Shown here: positions 1 through 7,903 of the stretch, in pieces | Position numbering within the stretch: position 1 is the first letter of the stretch | Layout of the letters: every line of letters starts with the position of its first letter | Assembly: GCF_000834655.1 (NCBI RefSeq) | Contig: NZ_JXQQ01000041.1 | Coordinates: 1 to 64,000, forward strand | Length of the DNA stretch: 64,000 bases | Direction of reading: 5' to 3' | DNA from: Variovorax paradoxus | GTDB taxonomy: Bacteria > Pseudomonadota > Gammaproteobacteria > Burkholderiales > Burkholderiaceae_C | The notes under the pieces: model-generated | What the model was told of the DNA's origin: nothing | The model's database searches: none | What the model saw: the letters and a program-made list of their open reading frames with translations, nothing else | Translations under genes and position numbers: made by a program

Positions 1-539
1 ACCAGCGTCGTGTAGTTGGCCTGGTTGCCCTGCGAGGAAAGCTGCGCCTGCGCCTGTTCGAGCTGCGCCTGCGCGGCCTTCCAGGTCGTCTCGCGACGCT
101 CCAGTTCGGCGCCGCTGATGAAGTTCTGCTCGCGCAATTCGCGGTAGCGCTTGAGGTCGGCGGCGGCCAGGTCGCGGTTGGTGAGCGCCGCCGCCTGCTG
201 CGCGCGGGCGGCATCGGCGGCCAGCTTGTAGTCCTGCGGATCGAGCTGGGCGAGCACCTGCCCGGCCTGCACGTGCTGCCCGAGATCGGCCTGGCGCTTG
301 GTGATCTTGCCCGCCACGCGGAACCCGAGCCGCGATTCGACGCGGGCGCGGACCTCGGCCGAGAACTCGGGCTGGGCGTCGAAGTCGCTGGTGCCGACGG
401 TCACCAGTTTCACCGCTCGCACGGGCTCCTCGGCGGCTGGCTTGGGCGAGCAGCCAGCCAGGATCAGGGAGGGAATCAGCAGCCACAAAGCGCTGCGCAC
501 CCGAGGAGTAAAAGTGGAAAAAGCGGTGGAGGCGGTCAT
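1..539 (-). CDS. RND efflux periplasmic adaptor (membrane fusion protein), 5' part only
   Basis: The gene starts at an ATG (537-539) and runs off the left edge, leaving about 179 N-terminal residues. They begin with a lipoprotein signal peptide whose lipobox reads LILAGC, so the mature protein should be anchored to the inner membrane and act in the periplasm. A biotinyl-lipoyl-like stretch follows (GFRVAGKITKRQADLGQHV, then AGQVLAQLDPQDY), and after it an Ala/Gln-rich alpha-hairpin (AQAQLEQAQAQL), the usual order in AcrA/MexA-type adaptors. The partner pump and outer-membrane channel should lie beyond the window. It is preceded by a strong promoter bracketed by two palindromes, so repression by a TetR-type protein is likely, but no regulator gene is visible here. 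The family call is secure; the substrate is unknown. Confidence 0.9.
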   Translation of the reverse strand, partial: MTASTAFSTFTPRVRSALWLLIPSLILAGCSPKPAAEEPVRAVKLVTVGTSDFDAQPEFSAEVRARVESRLGFRVAGKITKRQADLGQHVQAGQVLAQLDPQDYKLAADAARAQQAAALTNRDLAAADLKRYRELREQNFISGAELERRETTWKAAQAQLEQAQAQLSSQGNQANYTTL

Positions 540-574
540 GAGACACCCAAGAAAGGACAAACCCGGGCCTTTAA

Positions 575-588
575 TGACCCACTGGTTA
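575..588. promoter_or_regulatory. Operator copy 2 (imperfect palindrome)
   Basis: TGACCCACTGGTTA is a degenerate copy of the perfect palindrome at 620-633. It covers the predicted transcription start of the efflux adaptor promoter on the minus strand, a position where bound protein would block initiation. That it is an operator is inferred from symmetry and position. Confidence 0.6.
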
Positions 589-590
589 GT

Positions 591-619
591 AATCTAGGGT
601 AAACGTTAAATACTGTCAA
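591..619 (-). promoter_or_regulatory. Sigma70 promoter of the efflux adaptor gene
   Basis: On the minus strand the -35 is TTGACA (614-619) and the -10 is TAGATT (591-596), separated by 17 nt. This is close to the sigma70 consensus in a GC-rich genome. Transcription should start near 584, about 45 nt upstream of the adaptor ATG. Confidence 0.75.
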
Positions 620-633
620 TGACCCGCGGGTCA
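620..633. promoter_or_regulatory. Operator copy 1 (perfect 14-bp palindrome)
   Basis: TGACCCGCGGGTCA is its own reverse complement and abuts the -35 box of the adaptor promoter. With the second copy 45 bp away it brackets the promoter, as expected for a dimeric repressor such as a TetR-family protein. The regulator is not in view. Confidence 0.7.
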
Positions 634-646
634 GTTGACGGTGTCT

Positions 647-2569
647 TCAGGTCCGCTGGCCCATTTCCACCAGCCGGTTGTCGGGCAGTTCGAAGTAGTC
701 CGACGCCCTCCCCGCATTGCGCTGGAGCCAGCCGAACAGCACGCGCCGCACCGGGTTCATGCCCGGAAGGTTTTCCTCGCCCACCGAGGCGCGGGAGACG
801 AAATACGAGGTCTTCATCGAGTCGATCGCCAGCGTCTTCTGGTAGGCCAGGATGCGGATGAATTCAGGCACGTCGGGCCGCTCCATGAAGCCGTGGCGCG
901 CGGTGACCACCCAGATGCCCTCCATCAGCTGCTCCGCCTCGATGCGGATGCGCGCGTCCACGCGCGGCGTGTCGCAAGCCAGCACACGCAGCACGATCAC
1001 CTGGTCGTGCAGCACCTGGTTGTGCTTCAAGTTATGCAGCAGCGCGTGCGGCACCGCCGTGGCGTCGGGGTTCAGGAACACCGCCGTGCCGCTCACCCGG
1101 TGCGGCATGTGCTGCGCCAGCGATTCGATGAAAGGCCGCAGCGGCAGGCTCTCTGCGGCCGCGGCCTCCAGGCCCAGGCGCCGGCCCTTGGCCCAGGTGG
1201 TGAAGAGCACCATCACCACTGCCGCCACGGCCAGCGTGAGCCAGCCGCCATCGGCCACCTTGAGGCTGTTGGCGATCACGAAGGTCAGGTCGACCACCGC
1301 GAAGGCCACCACGCCGACCACCACCGCCGCCTTGTTCCATTTCCATAGCCCCCAGGCGACGATGCCCGCGAGCAGCGTGGTCGTCACCATCGTGATCGAC
1401 ACCGCGATGCCGTACGCCGCAGAGAGCGCGCCCGAGCTGCGGAAGCCCAGCACCAGCAGCAGCACGCCCACCATCAGAAGCCAGTTCACGGCCGGCACGT
1501 AGATCTGCCCGATGGCCGAGCCCGAGGTCTGCACCACCCGCATGCGCGGCAGGTAGCCCATGCGCATCGCGTGCGCGGTGAGCGAGAAGGCACCCGAGAT
1601 CACCGCCTGCGAGGCGATCACCGTCGCCATTGCGGCCAGCACCACCATCGGCAGCACGCCCCATGAAGGAAAGAGTCGGAAGAACGGGTTGTCGATGGCC
1701 GCCGGATTCGCCAGCACCAGCGCGCCCTGCCCGAAGTAGTTGAGCACCAGCCCCGGCAGCGCGATGAAGAGCCATGCCAGCCGGATCGGCCTGGCGCCGA
1801 AGTGCCCCATGTCGGCATAGAGCGCCTCGCCGCCTGTGAACGCCAGGAACACCGCCCCCAGCACCGCCAGCGACTGCGCCCGGTGCTCGATCAGGAAGCC
1901 GAACGCGCGCCGCGGATCGAGCGCCGCCAACACCTGCGGCTGCTGCAGCACCTGCCAGAGGCCCGCCGCGGCCAGCACGACGAACCACAGCAGCATCACC
2001 GGCCCGAAGATCTTGCCGACCACGCCCGTGCCTTTCTTCTGCACCATGAAGAGCGCGATCAGGATGACGACCGTGATCGGGATCACTGCGCGCTGCAGCA
2101 TCGGCGCCTGAACCTCCAGCCCCTCGACCGCCGAGAGCACCGAAATGGCGGGCGTGATCAGGCTGTCGCCATAGAACATGGCCGCGCCCACGAGGCCCAG
2201 GAGACCGATCGCGTTCCAAACCCAGGGCTTGGTCTTCGGCCCGGCGACGGCGCTGCGCGCGAGCGCCTGCAGCGCCAGGATGCCGCCCTCGCCGTCGTGA
2301 TCGGCACGCAGCACGAACACCACGTACTTCAGCGTCACCACGAACATCAGGCCCCAGAAGATCAGCGACAGCAGCCCCAGCACCGAATCGGGCGAGAACG
2401 GCACGCCGTGCTCGGGGTTCATCGTTTCCTTGAAGGCGTACAGCGGAGAGGTGCCGATGTCGCCGAACACGACGCCCAGCGCCGCGATCATCAATCCCGG
2501 CCCCGCCGGATGCCCTGCTGCGCCTTGCGCTGGAATCGGGGCCTTGGAAGCCGGGGCCGGTGCGTTCAT
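647..2569 (-). CDS. kup: Low-affinity potassium uptake protein Kup
   Basis: A 640-residue inner-membrane K+ transporter of the KUP/HAK family (K+/H+ symport in the family). The signature GVVFGDIGTSPLYA lies at about residues 32-45, followed by about 12 hydrophobic segments to near residue 470 and a soluble C-terminal domain, which is the normal family architecture and length (about 620-640). I chose the ATG at 2569 because it gives the usual short Ala/Pro-rich tail before the first helix; the reading frame stays open upstream, but that extension would overlap the divergent hpnC start. The gene stands alone, divergent from hpnC. Confidence 0.95.
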   Translation of the reverse strand: MNAPAPASKAPIPAQGAAGHPAGPGLMIAALGVVFGDIGTSPLYAFKETMNPEHGVPFSPDSVLGLLSLIFWGLMFVVTLKYVVFVLRADHDGEGGILALQALARSAVAGPKTKPWVWNAIGLLGLVGAAMFYGDSLITPAISVLSAVEGLEVQAPMLQRAVIPITVVILIALFMVQKKGTGVVGKIFGPVMLLWFVVLAAAGLWQVLQQPQVLAALDPRRAFGFLIEHRAQSLAVLGAVFLAFTGGEALYADMGHFGARPIRLAWLFIALPGLVLNYFGQGALVLANPAAIDNPFFRLFPSWGVLPMVVLAAMATVIASQAVISGAFSLTAHAMRMGYLPRMRVVQTSGSAIGQIYVPAVNWLLMVGVLLLVLGFRSSGALSAAYGIAVSITMVTTTLLAGIVAWGLWKWNKAAVVVGVVAFAVVDLTFVIANSLKVADGGWLTLAVAAVVMVLFTTWAKGRRLGLEAAAAESLPLRPFIESLAQHMPHRVSGTAVFLNPDATAVPHALLHNLKHNQVLHDQVIVLRVLACDTPRVDARIRIEAEQLMEGIWVVTARHGFMERPDVPEFIRILAYQKTLAIDSMKTSYFVSRASVGEENLPGMNPVRRVLFGWLQRNAGRASDYFELPDNRLVEMGQRT

Positions 2570-2639
2570 GGGCAAGCTGTTCGAAGTGGCAACGCACCGA
2601 GCATAGTGCCGGGGGCATCGTGTCGCGGACAATCGTGGC

Positions 2640-3554
2640 GTGTCCGCCACTCCCCACCAAGCCGCTCCGCCGGCGCACTACGAAAACTTCCCGGTCGCCT
2701 CGTGGCTCTGCCCGCCGCACCTGCGCCCGCCGATCGCCGCGATCTACCACTTTGCGCGCACCGCCGACGACATCGCCGACGAAGGCGATGCGTCCTCGAG
2801 CCAGCGCCTGGCCGAGTTGCACGCCTACCGCGACGAGCTCGCTGCCGCCGCGCAGGGCGAGGCGCTCACCGCGTCGCGCTGGCCGCACGTCTTCGGCCCG
2901 CTCGCCCACAGCATCGCGCAGTACGGCCTGCCCGAAAACCTGCTCGCCGACCTGCTGAGCGCTTTCGTGCAAGACATCGAGAAGACCCGCGACAACGGCA
3001 CCTACGCCGATCGCGCCGAGCTGCTCGACTACTGCCGCCGCTCGGCCAACCCGATCGGGCGCCTGCTGCTGCACCTGTACGGCGTGCACGACGCCCAGGC
3101 GCTGGCCAAGAGCGACGCCATCTGCAGCGCGTTGCAGCTCATCAATTTCTGGCAGGACCCGAGCGTCGATCTGCCCCGCGGGCGCTTCTATTTCCCGCTG
3201 ACCGACTGCGCCCGGCGCGGACTCGCGCGCGAGCATTTCAAGGTGTTCGAGCCGCTCTCGGCCGCGCCGCCGCCGCAGGAGGCCATCAACCTCGTGTCGG
3301 TCGTGTCGTTCTGGGCCCGCGAGCTCATGGAGGAAGGCGCGCCGCTCGTGCATCGCCTGCCGGGCCGCGCGGGCTGGGAGCTGCGCCTGGTCGTGCAGGG
3401 AGGTCTGCGCATCCTGGACAAGATCACCGACCTGGGCTTCGACACCTTCTCCCAGCGCCCCACCATCGGCAAGGCCGATGCGCCCGTGCTGCTCTGGAAG
3501 ACGCTGCGGATGCGGAGACAATGGCGCCCCATGAAAGCAGCGCCTCCCCGATGA
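2640..3554 (+). CDS. hpnC: Hydroxysqualene synthase HpnC
   Basis: A 304-residue trans-isoprenyl diphosphate synthase-like (squalene/phytoene synthase) protein. In the three-step bacterial route, HpnC converts presqualene diphosphate to hydroxysqualene. The first Asp-rich motif is DDIADE (residues 43-48); the second, LQLINFWQD, lies near 165-176. The start is GTG at 2640. The next gene, hpnD, begins at 3551, inside the last codons, so the two are translationally coupled. The product feeds hopanoid or other polycyclic triterpene synthesis, but no cyclase gene is in the window. Confidence 0.93.
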   Translation: MSATPHQAAPPAHYENFPVASWLCPPHLRPPIAAIYHFARTADDIADEGDASSSQRLAELHAYRDELAAAAQGEALTASRWPHVFGPLAHSIAQYGLPENLLADLLSAFVQDIEKTRDNGTYADRAELLDYCRRSANPIGRLLLHLYGVHDAQALAKSDAICSALQLINFWQDPSVDLPRGRFYFPLTDCARRGLAREHFKVFEPLSAAPPPQEAINLVSVVSFWARELMEEGAPLVHRLPGRAGWELRLVVQGGLRILDKITDLGFDTFSQRPTIGKADAPVLLWKTLRMRRQWRPMKAAPPR

Positions 3555-4390
3555 ATCCCGAGCAATACGTGCAAGACAAGGCCGCCGCCTCGGGCAGCAG
3601 TTTCTATTACGCCTTCCTGTTCCTGCCCAAGCCCCGCCGCGCCGCGATCACGGCGTTCTACGCCTTCTGCCGCGAGATCGACGACGTGGTCGACGAGGTC
3701 AGCGACCCCGGCGTGGCCGCCACCAAGCTCGCCTGGTGGCGCACCGAGGTGGCCCAGGCCTTCGCGGGCACGCCTCGGCATCCGGTCATGCTGGCGCTGA
3801 TGCCGCACGTCGCGGCCTATGGCATCGAGGCGCGCCAGTTGCACGAGGTGATCGACGGCTGCCAGATGGACCTGGACCAGACCCGCTACCTCGACTTCCC
3901 CGGCCTTGCGCGCTACTGCCACCTCGTGGCTGGCGTGGTGGGCGAAGTCGCCGCGCGCATCTTCGGCCAGACCGATCCGCAGACCACCGCCTACGCCCAC
4001 AAGCTGGGCCTGGCGCTGCAGCTCACGAACATCCTGCGCGACGTGGGCGAAGACGCCCTGCGCGGCCGCATCTACCTGCCGGTCAACGAGCTGCAGCAGT
4101 TCGACGTGAAGGCGCACGAGATCCTGAACCGCGTGCACTCGGACCGCTTCGTCGCGCTCATGAAGTTCCAGGCGCAACGCGCGCACACCGCCTACGACGA
4201 GGCGCTCGCCCTGCTCCCGGTGGCCGACCGCCGCACGCAGAAGCCCGGCTTGATGATGGCCAGCATCTACCGCACGCTGCTGCGCGAGATCGAGCGCGAC
4301 GATTTCCAGGTGCTGAACCAGCGCGTGAGCCTGACGCCGGTGCGCAAGTTCTGGCTGGCGTGGAAAGTCCAGGCCCTGGGGCGGATTTGA
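3551..4390 (+). CDS. hpnD: Presqualene diphosphate synthase HpnD
   Basis: A 279-residue squalene/phytoene synthase family enzyme. HpnD condenses two farnesyl diphosphates to presqualene diphosphate, the substrate of HpnC. Seen here are the family N-terminus (AAASGSSFYYAFLFLP), the first Asp motif DDVVDE (44-49) and the second, NILRDVGED, near 160-169. I chose the ATG at 3551 because the resulting start (MNPEQY) fits the usual HpnD N-terminus; an in-frame ATG at 3521 would add ten residues. It overlaps hpnC by 4 nt and its TGA stop overlaps the TTG start of hpnE. Confidence 0.94.
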   Translation: MNPEQYVQDKAAASGSSFYYAFLFLPKPRRAAITAFYAFCREIDDVVDEVSDPGVAATKLAWWRTEVAQAFAGTPRHPVMLALMPHVAAYGIEARQLHEVIDGCQMDLDQTRYLDFPGLARYCHLVAGVVGEVAARIFGQTDPQTTAYAHKLGLALQLTNILRDVGEDALRGRIYLPVNELQQFDVKAHEILNRVHSDRFVALMKFQAQRAHTAYDEALALLPVADRRTQKPGLMMASIYRTLLREIERDDFQVLNQRVSLTPVRKFWLAWKVQALGRI

Positions 4391-5646
4391 AGACAGCCGT
4401 CATCGGCGCCGGCTGGGCCGGCCTCGCCTGCGCCGTCGAAGCCACGCGGCTCGGTCATGCCGTCACGCTGTTCGAGGCGGCGCACATGCCGGGCGGTCGC
4501 GCGCGCCGCGTGGACCACATGCACGGGATGGCGCTGGACAACGGGCAGCACATCCTCATCGGCGCCTACACGGCCACGCTGAAGCTGATGCGCGAAGTCG
4601 GTGTCGATGTCGAGAAGGCACTGCATCGCCTGCCGCTCTCGCTGCGATTCGCCGATGGCGGCGGCTTGAAGCTGCCGCGACTCCCCGCGCCGCTCGATCT
4701 GCTGGCGGGCATTTTCACGGCGCGCGGCTGGACGTGGCCGGACAAGTCCTCGCTGCTGCGCACCGCCGTCGGATGGCGCCTCGGCGGATTCCGTTGCGCC
4801 CCCGAAACGACGGTCGCCACGCTCTGCACCGGTCTCACGCCGCGCGTGATGCACGAACTGATCGAGCCGCTGTGCGTCTCGGCGCTCAACACGCCGGTCG
4901 CGCAGTCGAGCGGCGAAGTGTTCCTGCGCGTGCTGCAGGACGCGCTCTTCAGCGGCAGCGGCGGCGCGGACCTGCTGCTGCCGCGCGTGGATCTCGGCGC
5001 GCTGTTCCCGGATGCCGCGGTGGCGTGGCTCACGAAGCACGGCGCGACGCTACGCGTCGGCACGCGCGTGCGGGCCATCGCACCCGAAGCCGGGCAGTGG
5101 CGCGTCGACGACGAAACTTTCAATCAGGTCATCCTGGCCTGCGCCCCGTGGGATGCGGCACGACTGGTTCGCGCATCGGGCTTGCCGGCCGACCGCTGGT
5201 GCGAAACCACCGAGGCATTGCGCTTCGAAGCCATCGCCACGGTCTACGCGCGCGGCGCCTCGAAACTGGCGGAGCCGATGCTGGCGCTGCGCAGCGATCC
5301 GGCCACGGCACCCGCGCAGTTCGTGTTCGACCGCAGCCAACTCGGCGGCCCGGATGGCGTGCTCGCACTGGTCGTCAGCGCCAACGAGGCATCGCGCGAG
5401 GTGCTGGAGCAGCAGGTGATCGCGCAGGCTGCGACGCAGTTGGGCCAGGCATCGCTGGAAATCATCCAGACCGTCGTCGAGAAGCGCGCCACCTTCGCCT
5501 GCACGCCCGCGCTCGCACGGCCACCGATGCGCATCGCGCCCGGGCTGCAGGCCTGCGGCGACTACACCGAAGGCCCCTACCCCGCGACGCTCGAAGGCGC
5601 CGTGCTCAGCGGGCTGGCAGCCGCCAAGGCATCGACCGCCCCATGA
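4387..5646 (+). CDS. hpnE: Hydroxysqualene dehydroxylase HpnE (FAD-dependent)
   Basis: A 419-residue flavoprotein of the squalene-associated amine-oxidase/desaturase family. It reduces hydroxysqualene to squalene, completing the HpnCDE route. The dinucleotide-binding motif GAGWAG is at residues 7-12, followed by the expected acidic residue at the end of the second strand (LFEAAHMPGGRARR). A C-terminal FAD motif is seen near the end (CGDYTEGPYPATLEGAVLSG). The start is TTG at 4387, because its frame opens directly with the FAD-binding strand and it overlaps the hpnD stop (TTGA). It overlaps the following small gene by ATGA. Confidence 0.93.
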   Translation: MKTAVIGAGWAGLACAVEATRLGHAVTLFEAAHMPGGRARRVDHMHGMALDNGQHILIGAYTATLKLMREVGVDVEKALHRLPLSLRFADGGGLKLPRLPAPLDLLAGIFTARGWTWPDKSSLLRTAVGWRLGGFRCAPETTVATLCTGLTPRVMHELIEPLCVSALNTPVAQSSGEVFLRVLQDALFSGSGGADLLLPRVDLGALFPDAAVAWLTKHGATLRVGTRVRAIAPEAGQWRVDDETFNQVILACAPWDAARLVRASGLPADRWCETTEALRFEAIATVYARGASKLAEPMLALRSDPATAPAQFVFDRSQLGGPDGVLALVVSANEASREVLEQQVIAQAATQLGQASLEIIQTVVEKRATFACTPALARPPMRIAPGLQACGDYTEGPYPATLEGAVLSGLAAAKASTAP

Positions 5647-5945
5647 CAGAACTGCGCTACCTCGACTTCGACTACAGCGAAGACACCGAAGGCCACGGCA
5701 CCTTCGATGCGATGGCTTCGACCGCGCCGGATAAAACGCCCGAGGTGCAGGCCGAGATCGAGCGGGTGCTCGCCTGGGCCGAAGCCACGTTTCCGAATGC
5801 GCGTGGCGCACTGGACGAAGGCGCGACCTGGGACCATGACCTGCAGGAAACGCGCGAGGACTCGCGCTTCACCACCCTCACCTTCTCGCTCAGCGGCACC
5901 GCGGACTTCTGCGCCGCGTTGCGCGAGCGGTTCGCGCTCGACTGA
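5643..5945 (+). CDS. Small acidic protein coupled to hpnE, function unknown
   Basis: A 100-residue acidic cytoplasmic protein with no signal peptide or membrane segment. Its ATG overlaps the hpnE stop (ATGA), so it is translated as the fourth gene of the hpn operon. The N-terminus is rich in Asp, Glu and Tyr (YLDFDYSEDTEGHGTFDAMA), and the rest looks like a compact alpha/beta fold. I do not recognise a named family. The coupling suggests a role linked to squalene synthesis, or simply a shared promoter; this is inference from position only. Confidence 0.75.
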   Translation: MTELRYLDFDYSEDTEGHGTFDAMASTAPDKTPEVQAEIERVLAWAEATFPNARGALDEGATWDHDLQETREDSRFTTLTFSLSGTADFCAALRERFALD

Positions 5946-5957
5946 GGCCGCGGCCGC

Positions 5958-6599
5958 TCAGGCGGCCTTGCTGGGCAGGCGCAGCAAGCTCAGGCCCAGC
6001 AGCACGAAGGCGCCGCCGGAGGCGCGATTGAAGAGCTTCGAGCGGCGCGGATCGGACAGTTGCTTCTTCAGCATTCGCGCGAGCAGCACATAGAACGCGT
6101 GCGACAGCACCGAGCCCGCAGCGAAGGTGGCGGTCAATACCGCGAACTGCCCGAGGATCGGCGCGTCGTGCACGAGGAACTGCGGAAACAGCGCCGAGAA
6201 GAACAGGATGCCCTTGGGATTGGTGAGCGCCACGGTCACGCCGTTGCCGAACAGGCGCCACGCGGCGCGCGGTGCGGCGGGCGCGCCGGTTGCGGCCAGG
6301 TCGGAGAACACGCTGGCCCGGTTGCGCCACTGCTTCACGCCCAAGTAGATGAGGTACGCGGCGCCCGCGACCTTCAGCACCATGAACGCAGAGGCCGAGG
6401 TCGTCAGCACCACGCCCAGCCCCGCCATCGCGGCGGCCGACACCATGAACAGGCCCACCGCATTGCCCATCGAGCTGATCATCGCGCGTCGCGGGCCCAC
6501 GGCGATCGAGTTCGAGACCGCGAGCAGCACGGCCGGACCGGGGGTGAAGGCGACGAGCAGCGTCACGCCGCAGAAGATGAGCCAGTTGGAGAAGTGCAC
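5958..6599 (-). CDS. LysE/RhtB family amino-acid exporter
   Basis: A 213-residue inner-membrane protein with about six hydrophobic segments, the standard LysE/RhtB size. The N-terminal signature FTPGPAVLLAVSNSIAVGPR and the mid-protein NGVTVALTNPKGILFF are typical of the family, which exports amino acids or related small metabolites. It converges on the hpn operon (12 bp from the small gene's stop) and is divergent from the NIPSNAP gene. The substrate cannot be read from the sequence. Confidence 0.92.
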   Translation of the reverse strand: MHFSNWLIFCGVTLLVAFTPGPAVLLAVSNSIAVGPRRAMISSMGNAVGLFMVSAAAMAGLGVVLTTSASAFMVLKVAGAAYLIYLGVKQWRNRASVFSDLAATGAPAAPRAAWRLFGNGVTVALTNPKGILFFSALFPQFLVHDAPILGQFAVLTATFAAGSVLSHAFYVLLARMLKKQLSDPRRSKLFNRASGGAFVLLGLSLLRLPSKAA

Positions 6600-6721
6600 T
6601 TTCGGGGTTCCTGCGCGAAAGGTGGTCAGGGGATGCGGAGACGGGGGAGCGGGAAACTATAGTCCGACGGCCCGCCGCCCGCCCGGGCCGCGCCGATTAC
6701 CCCTCACCTCCGGGAAAAACC

Positions 6722-7027
6722 ATGGTCACCTGCTACCTGCGCTACATCGTCGACGCCTACAAGCTCAAGGAATTCGAGCACTACGGCAAGCTCTGGATCC
6801 CGCTGGTCGAAAAGTTCGGCGGCAACCACCACGGCTACTTCCTGCCCTCGGAGGGCGCCAACGATGTCGCACTGGCGATGTTCAGCTTTCCGAGCCTCGC
6901 GGCCTACGAGAAGTACCGCGCCGACTCGATGCTAGACCCCGAGTGCCAGGCCGCCTTCAAGTACGCAGAGGACACGCGCTGCTTCCTGAGCTACGAGCGC
7001 AGCTTCTTCAGGCCTGTATTTGGCTGA
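6722..7027 (+). CDS. NIPSNAP family protein
   Basis: A 101-residue ferredoxin-like (dimeric alpha/beta barrel) protein. It matches the NIPSNAP pattern: an N-terminal strand (CYLRYIVDAYKLKEFEHYGK), a WIPLVEKFGG segment, a central loop before MFSFPSLAAYEKYR, and a C-terminal RSFFRPV strand. A purine-rich SD-like GGGAAA lies just upstream of the ATG. The biochemical role is unknown in bacteria. The TGA stop is followed directly by copy 1 of the dispersed element. Confidence 0.85.
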   Translation: MVTCYLRYIVDAYKLKEFEHYGKLWIPLVEKFGGNHHGYFLPSEGANDVALAMFSFPSLAAYEKYRADSMLDPECQAAFKYAEDTRCFLSYERSFFRPVFG

Positions 7028-7126
7028 CCCCCAGGCTTCGCGCACTTCGTGTCGCTTCGCCAACCCCCTTTCAGGGGGCAACACCTGCGGCCCGGCAAAG
7101 CCGGTTCCGCGGTGTTTCTGGAATGG
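7028..7126 (+). repeat. Dispersed intergenic element, copy 1
   Basis: About 99 bp, beginning with CCCCCAGGCTTCGCGCACTT immediately after the NIPSNAP stop. It contains a small hairpin (CCCCCT/AGGGGG) and a long imperfect hairpin closed by CACC/GGTG with an inner CCGGC-AAA-GCCGG stem. Nearly identical copies lie at 15742-15840 and 31701-31801 in the other orientation. No coding function is evident. Confidence 0.85.
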
Positions 7127-7156
7127 GCAGCGCTTCTTGCTGAAGCCGCGGTTTGA

Positions 7157-7888
7157 TCAGGCGCCCAGCGCCACGCACAGCGCGTGCAGGTTCGGCACGA
7201 TCAGTTGCGGCCGCGCGCCATGCACCCAGGGGCGCTCGTCGCGCACCAGCCATGCGGCCTGCATGCCGGCATTGAGCGCACCGACCACGTCGAGCTCGGC
7301 GTCGTCGCCCACGTGCAGCACGTCCTTGGGCAGGAGGCCGACCGAGGCCGCGGCGGCGCGGAAGATCGGCGCATGCGGCTTGCCGCTGCCGAAGGCGCGG
7401 GCATTGAACGCGGTGCGGAACCACCGGCCCACGCCGGTCTGGTGGATGTCGGCATTGCCGTTCGACACAGCGACCAAGGGGTAGCGTTCGCTGAGCCACT
7501 TGAGCGCGGGCAGCGCATCGTCGTACAGCGTCACGCGCTGGCGCTCGGCGAAGAAGGCGTCGAATGCCGGATCGGCCAGCGCCGGATCTTCGCCCGCCCG
7601 CTTGAGCGCGGTGCGGATCGACTCGCGGCGCAGCGCGCTCAGGTCGTGCGCGAGGTCGGAGCGCTCCTTGGCGGTGGCCTCGCGCAGTTCGCGCAGGATG
7701 CCGGGCGTGAGCAGCAGCGAGGCGGTCTTGGGCGCCTCGCGCAGGAGCCATTCCTGCAGCACGGCTTCGGCACGTTCGATGGTCGGCCAGATGGGCCAGA
7801 GGGTGTCGTCGAGGTCGAGCGAGATCGCGGCGATGCGCTGGACGTCGAGCGGCGCGGCGTTCGCGGGCGCTGGGGGAGCGGAGGTCAT
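7157..7888 (-). CDS. HAD-superfamily hydrolase (HAD-IA type)
   Basis: A 243-residue phosphatase-like protein with the four HAD motifs in order: motif I LDLDDTLW (24-31, nucleophile Asp), a helical cap, motif II VAVSNGN, motif III Lys in SGKPHAPIF, and motif IV HVGDDAELDV. The layout resembles YigB-type phosphatases (flavin precursor dephosphorylation), but the substrate cannot be assigned. The chosen ATG (7886-7888) is 15 bp from the divergent hemH start. A much longer open frame upstream lies antisense to hemH and is not coding. Confidence 0.9.
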   Translation of the reverse strand: MTSAPPAPANAAPLDVQRIAAISLDLDDTLWPIWPTIERAEAVLQEWLLREAPKTASLLLTPGILRELREATAKERSDLAHDLSALRRESIRTALKRAGEDPALADPAFDAFFAERQRVTLYDDALPALKWLSERYPLVAVSNGNADIHQTGVGRWFRTAFNARAFGSGKPHAPIFRAAAASVGLLPKDVLHVGDDAELDVVGALNAGMQAAWLVRDERPWVHGARPQLIVPNLHALCVALGA

Positions 7889-7903
7889 GCCTGAGAATAT
7901 CGC

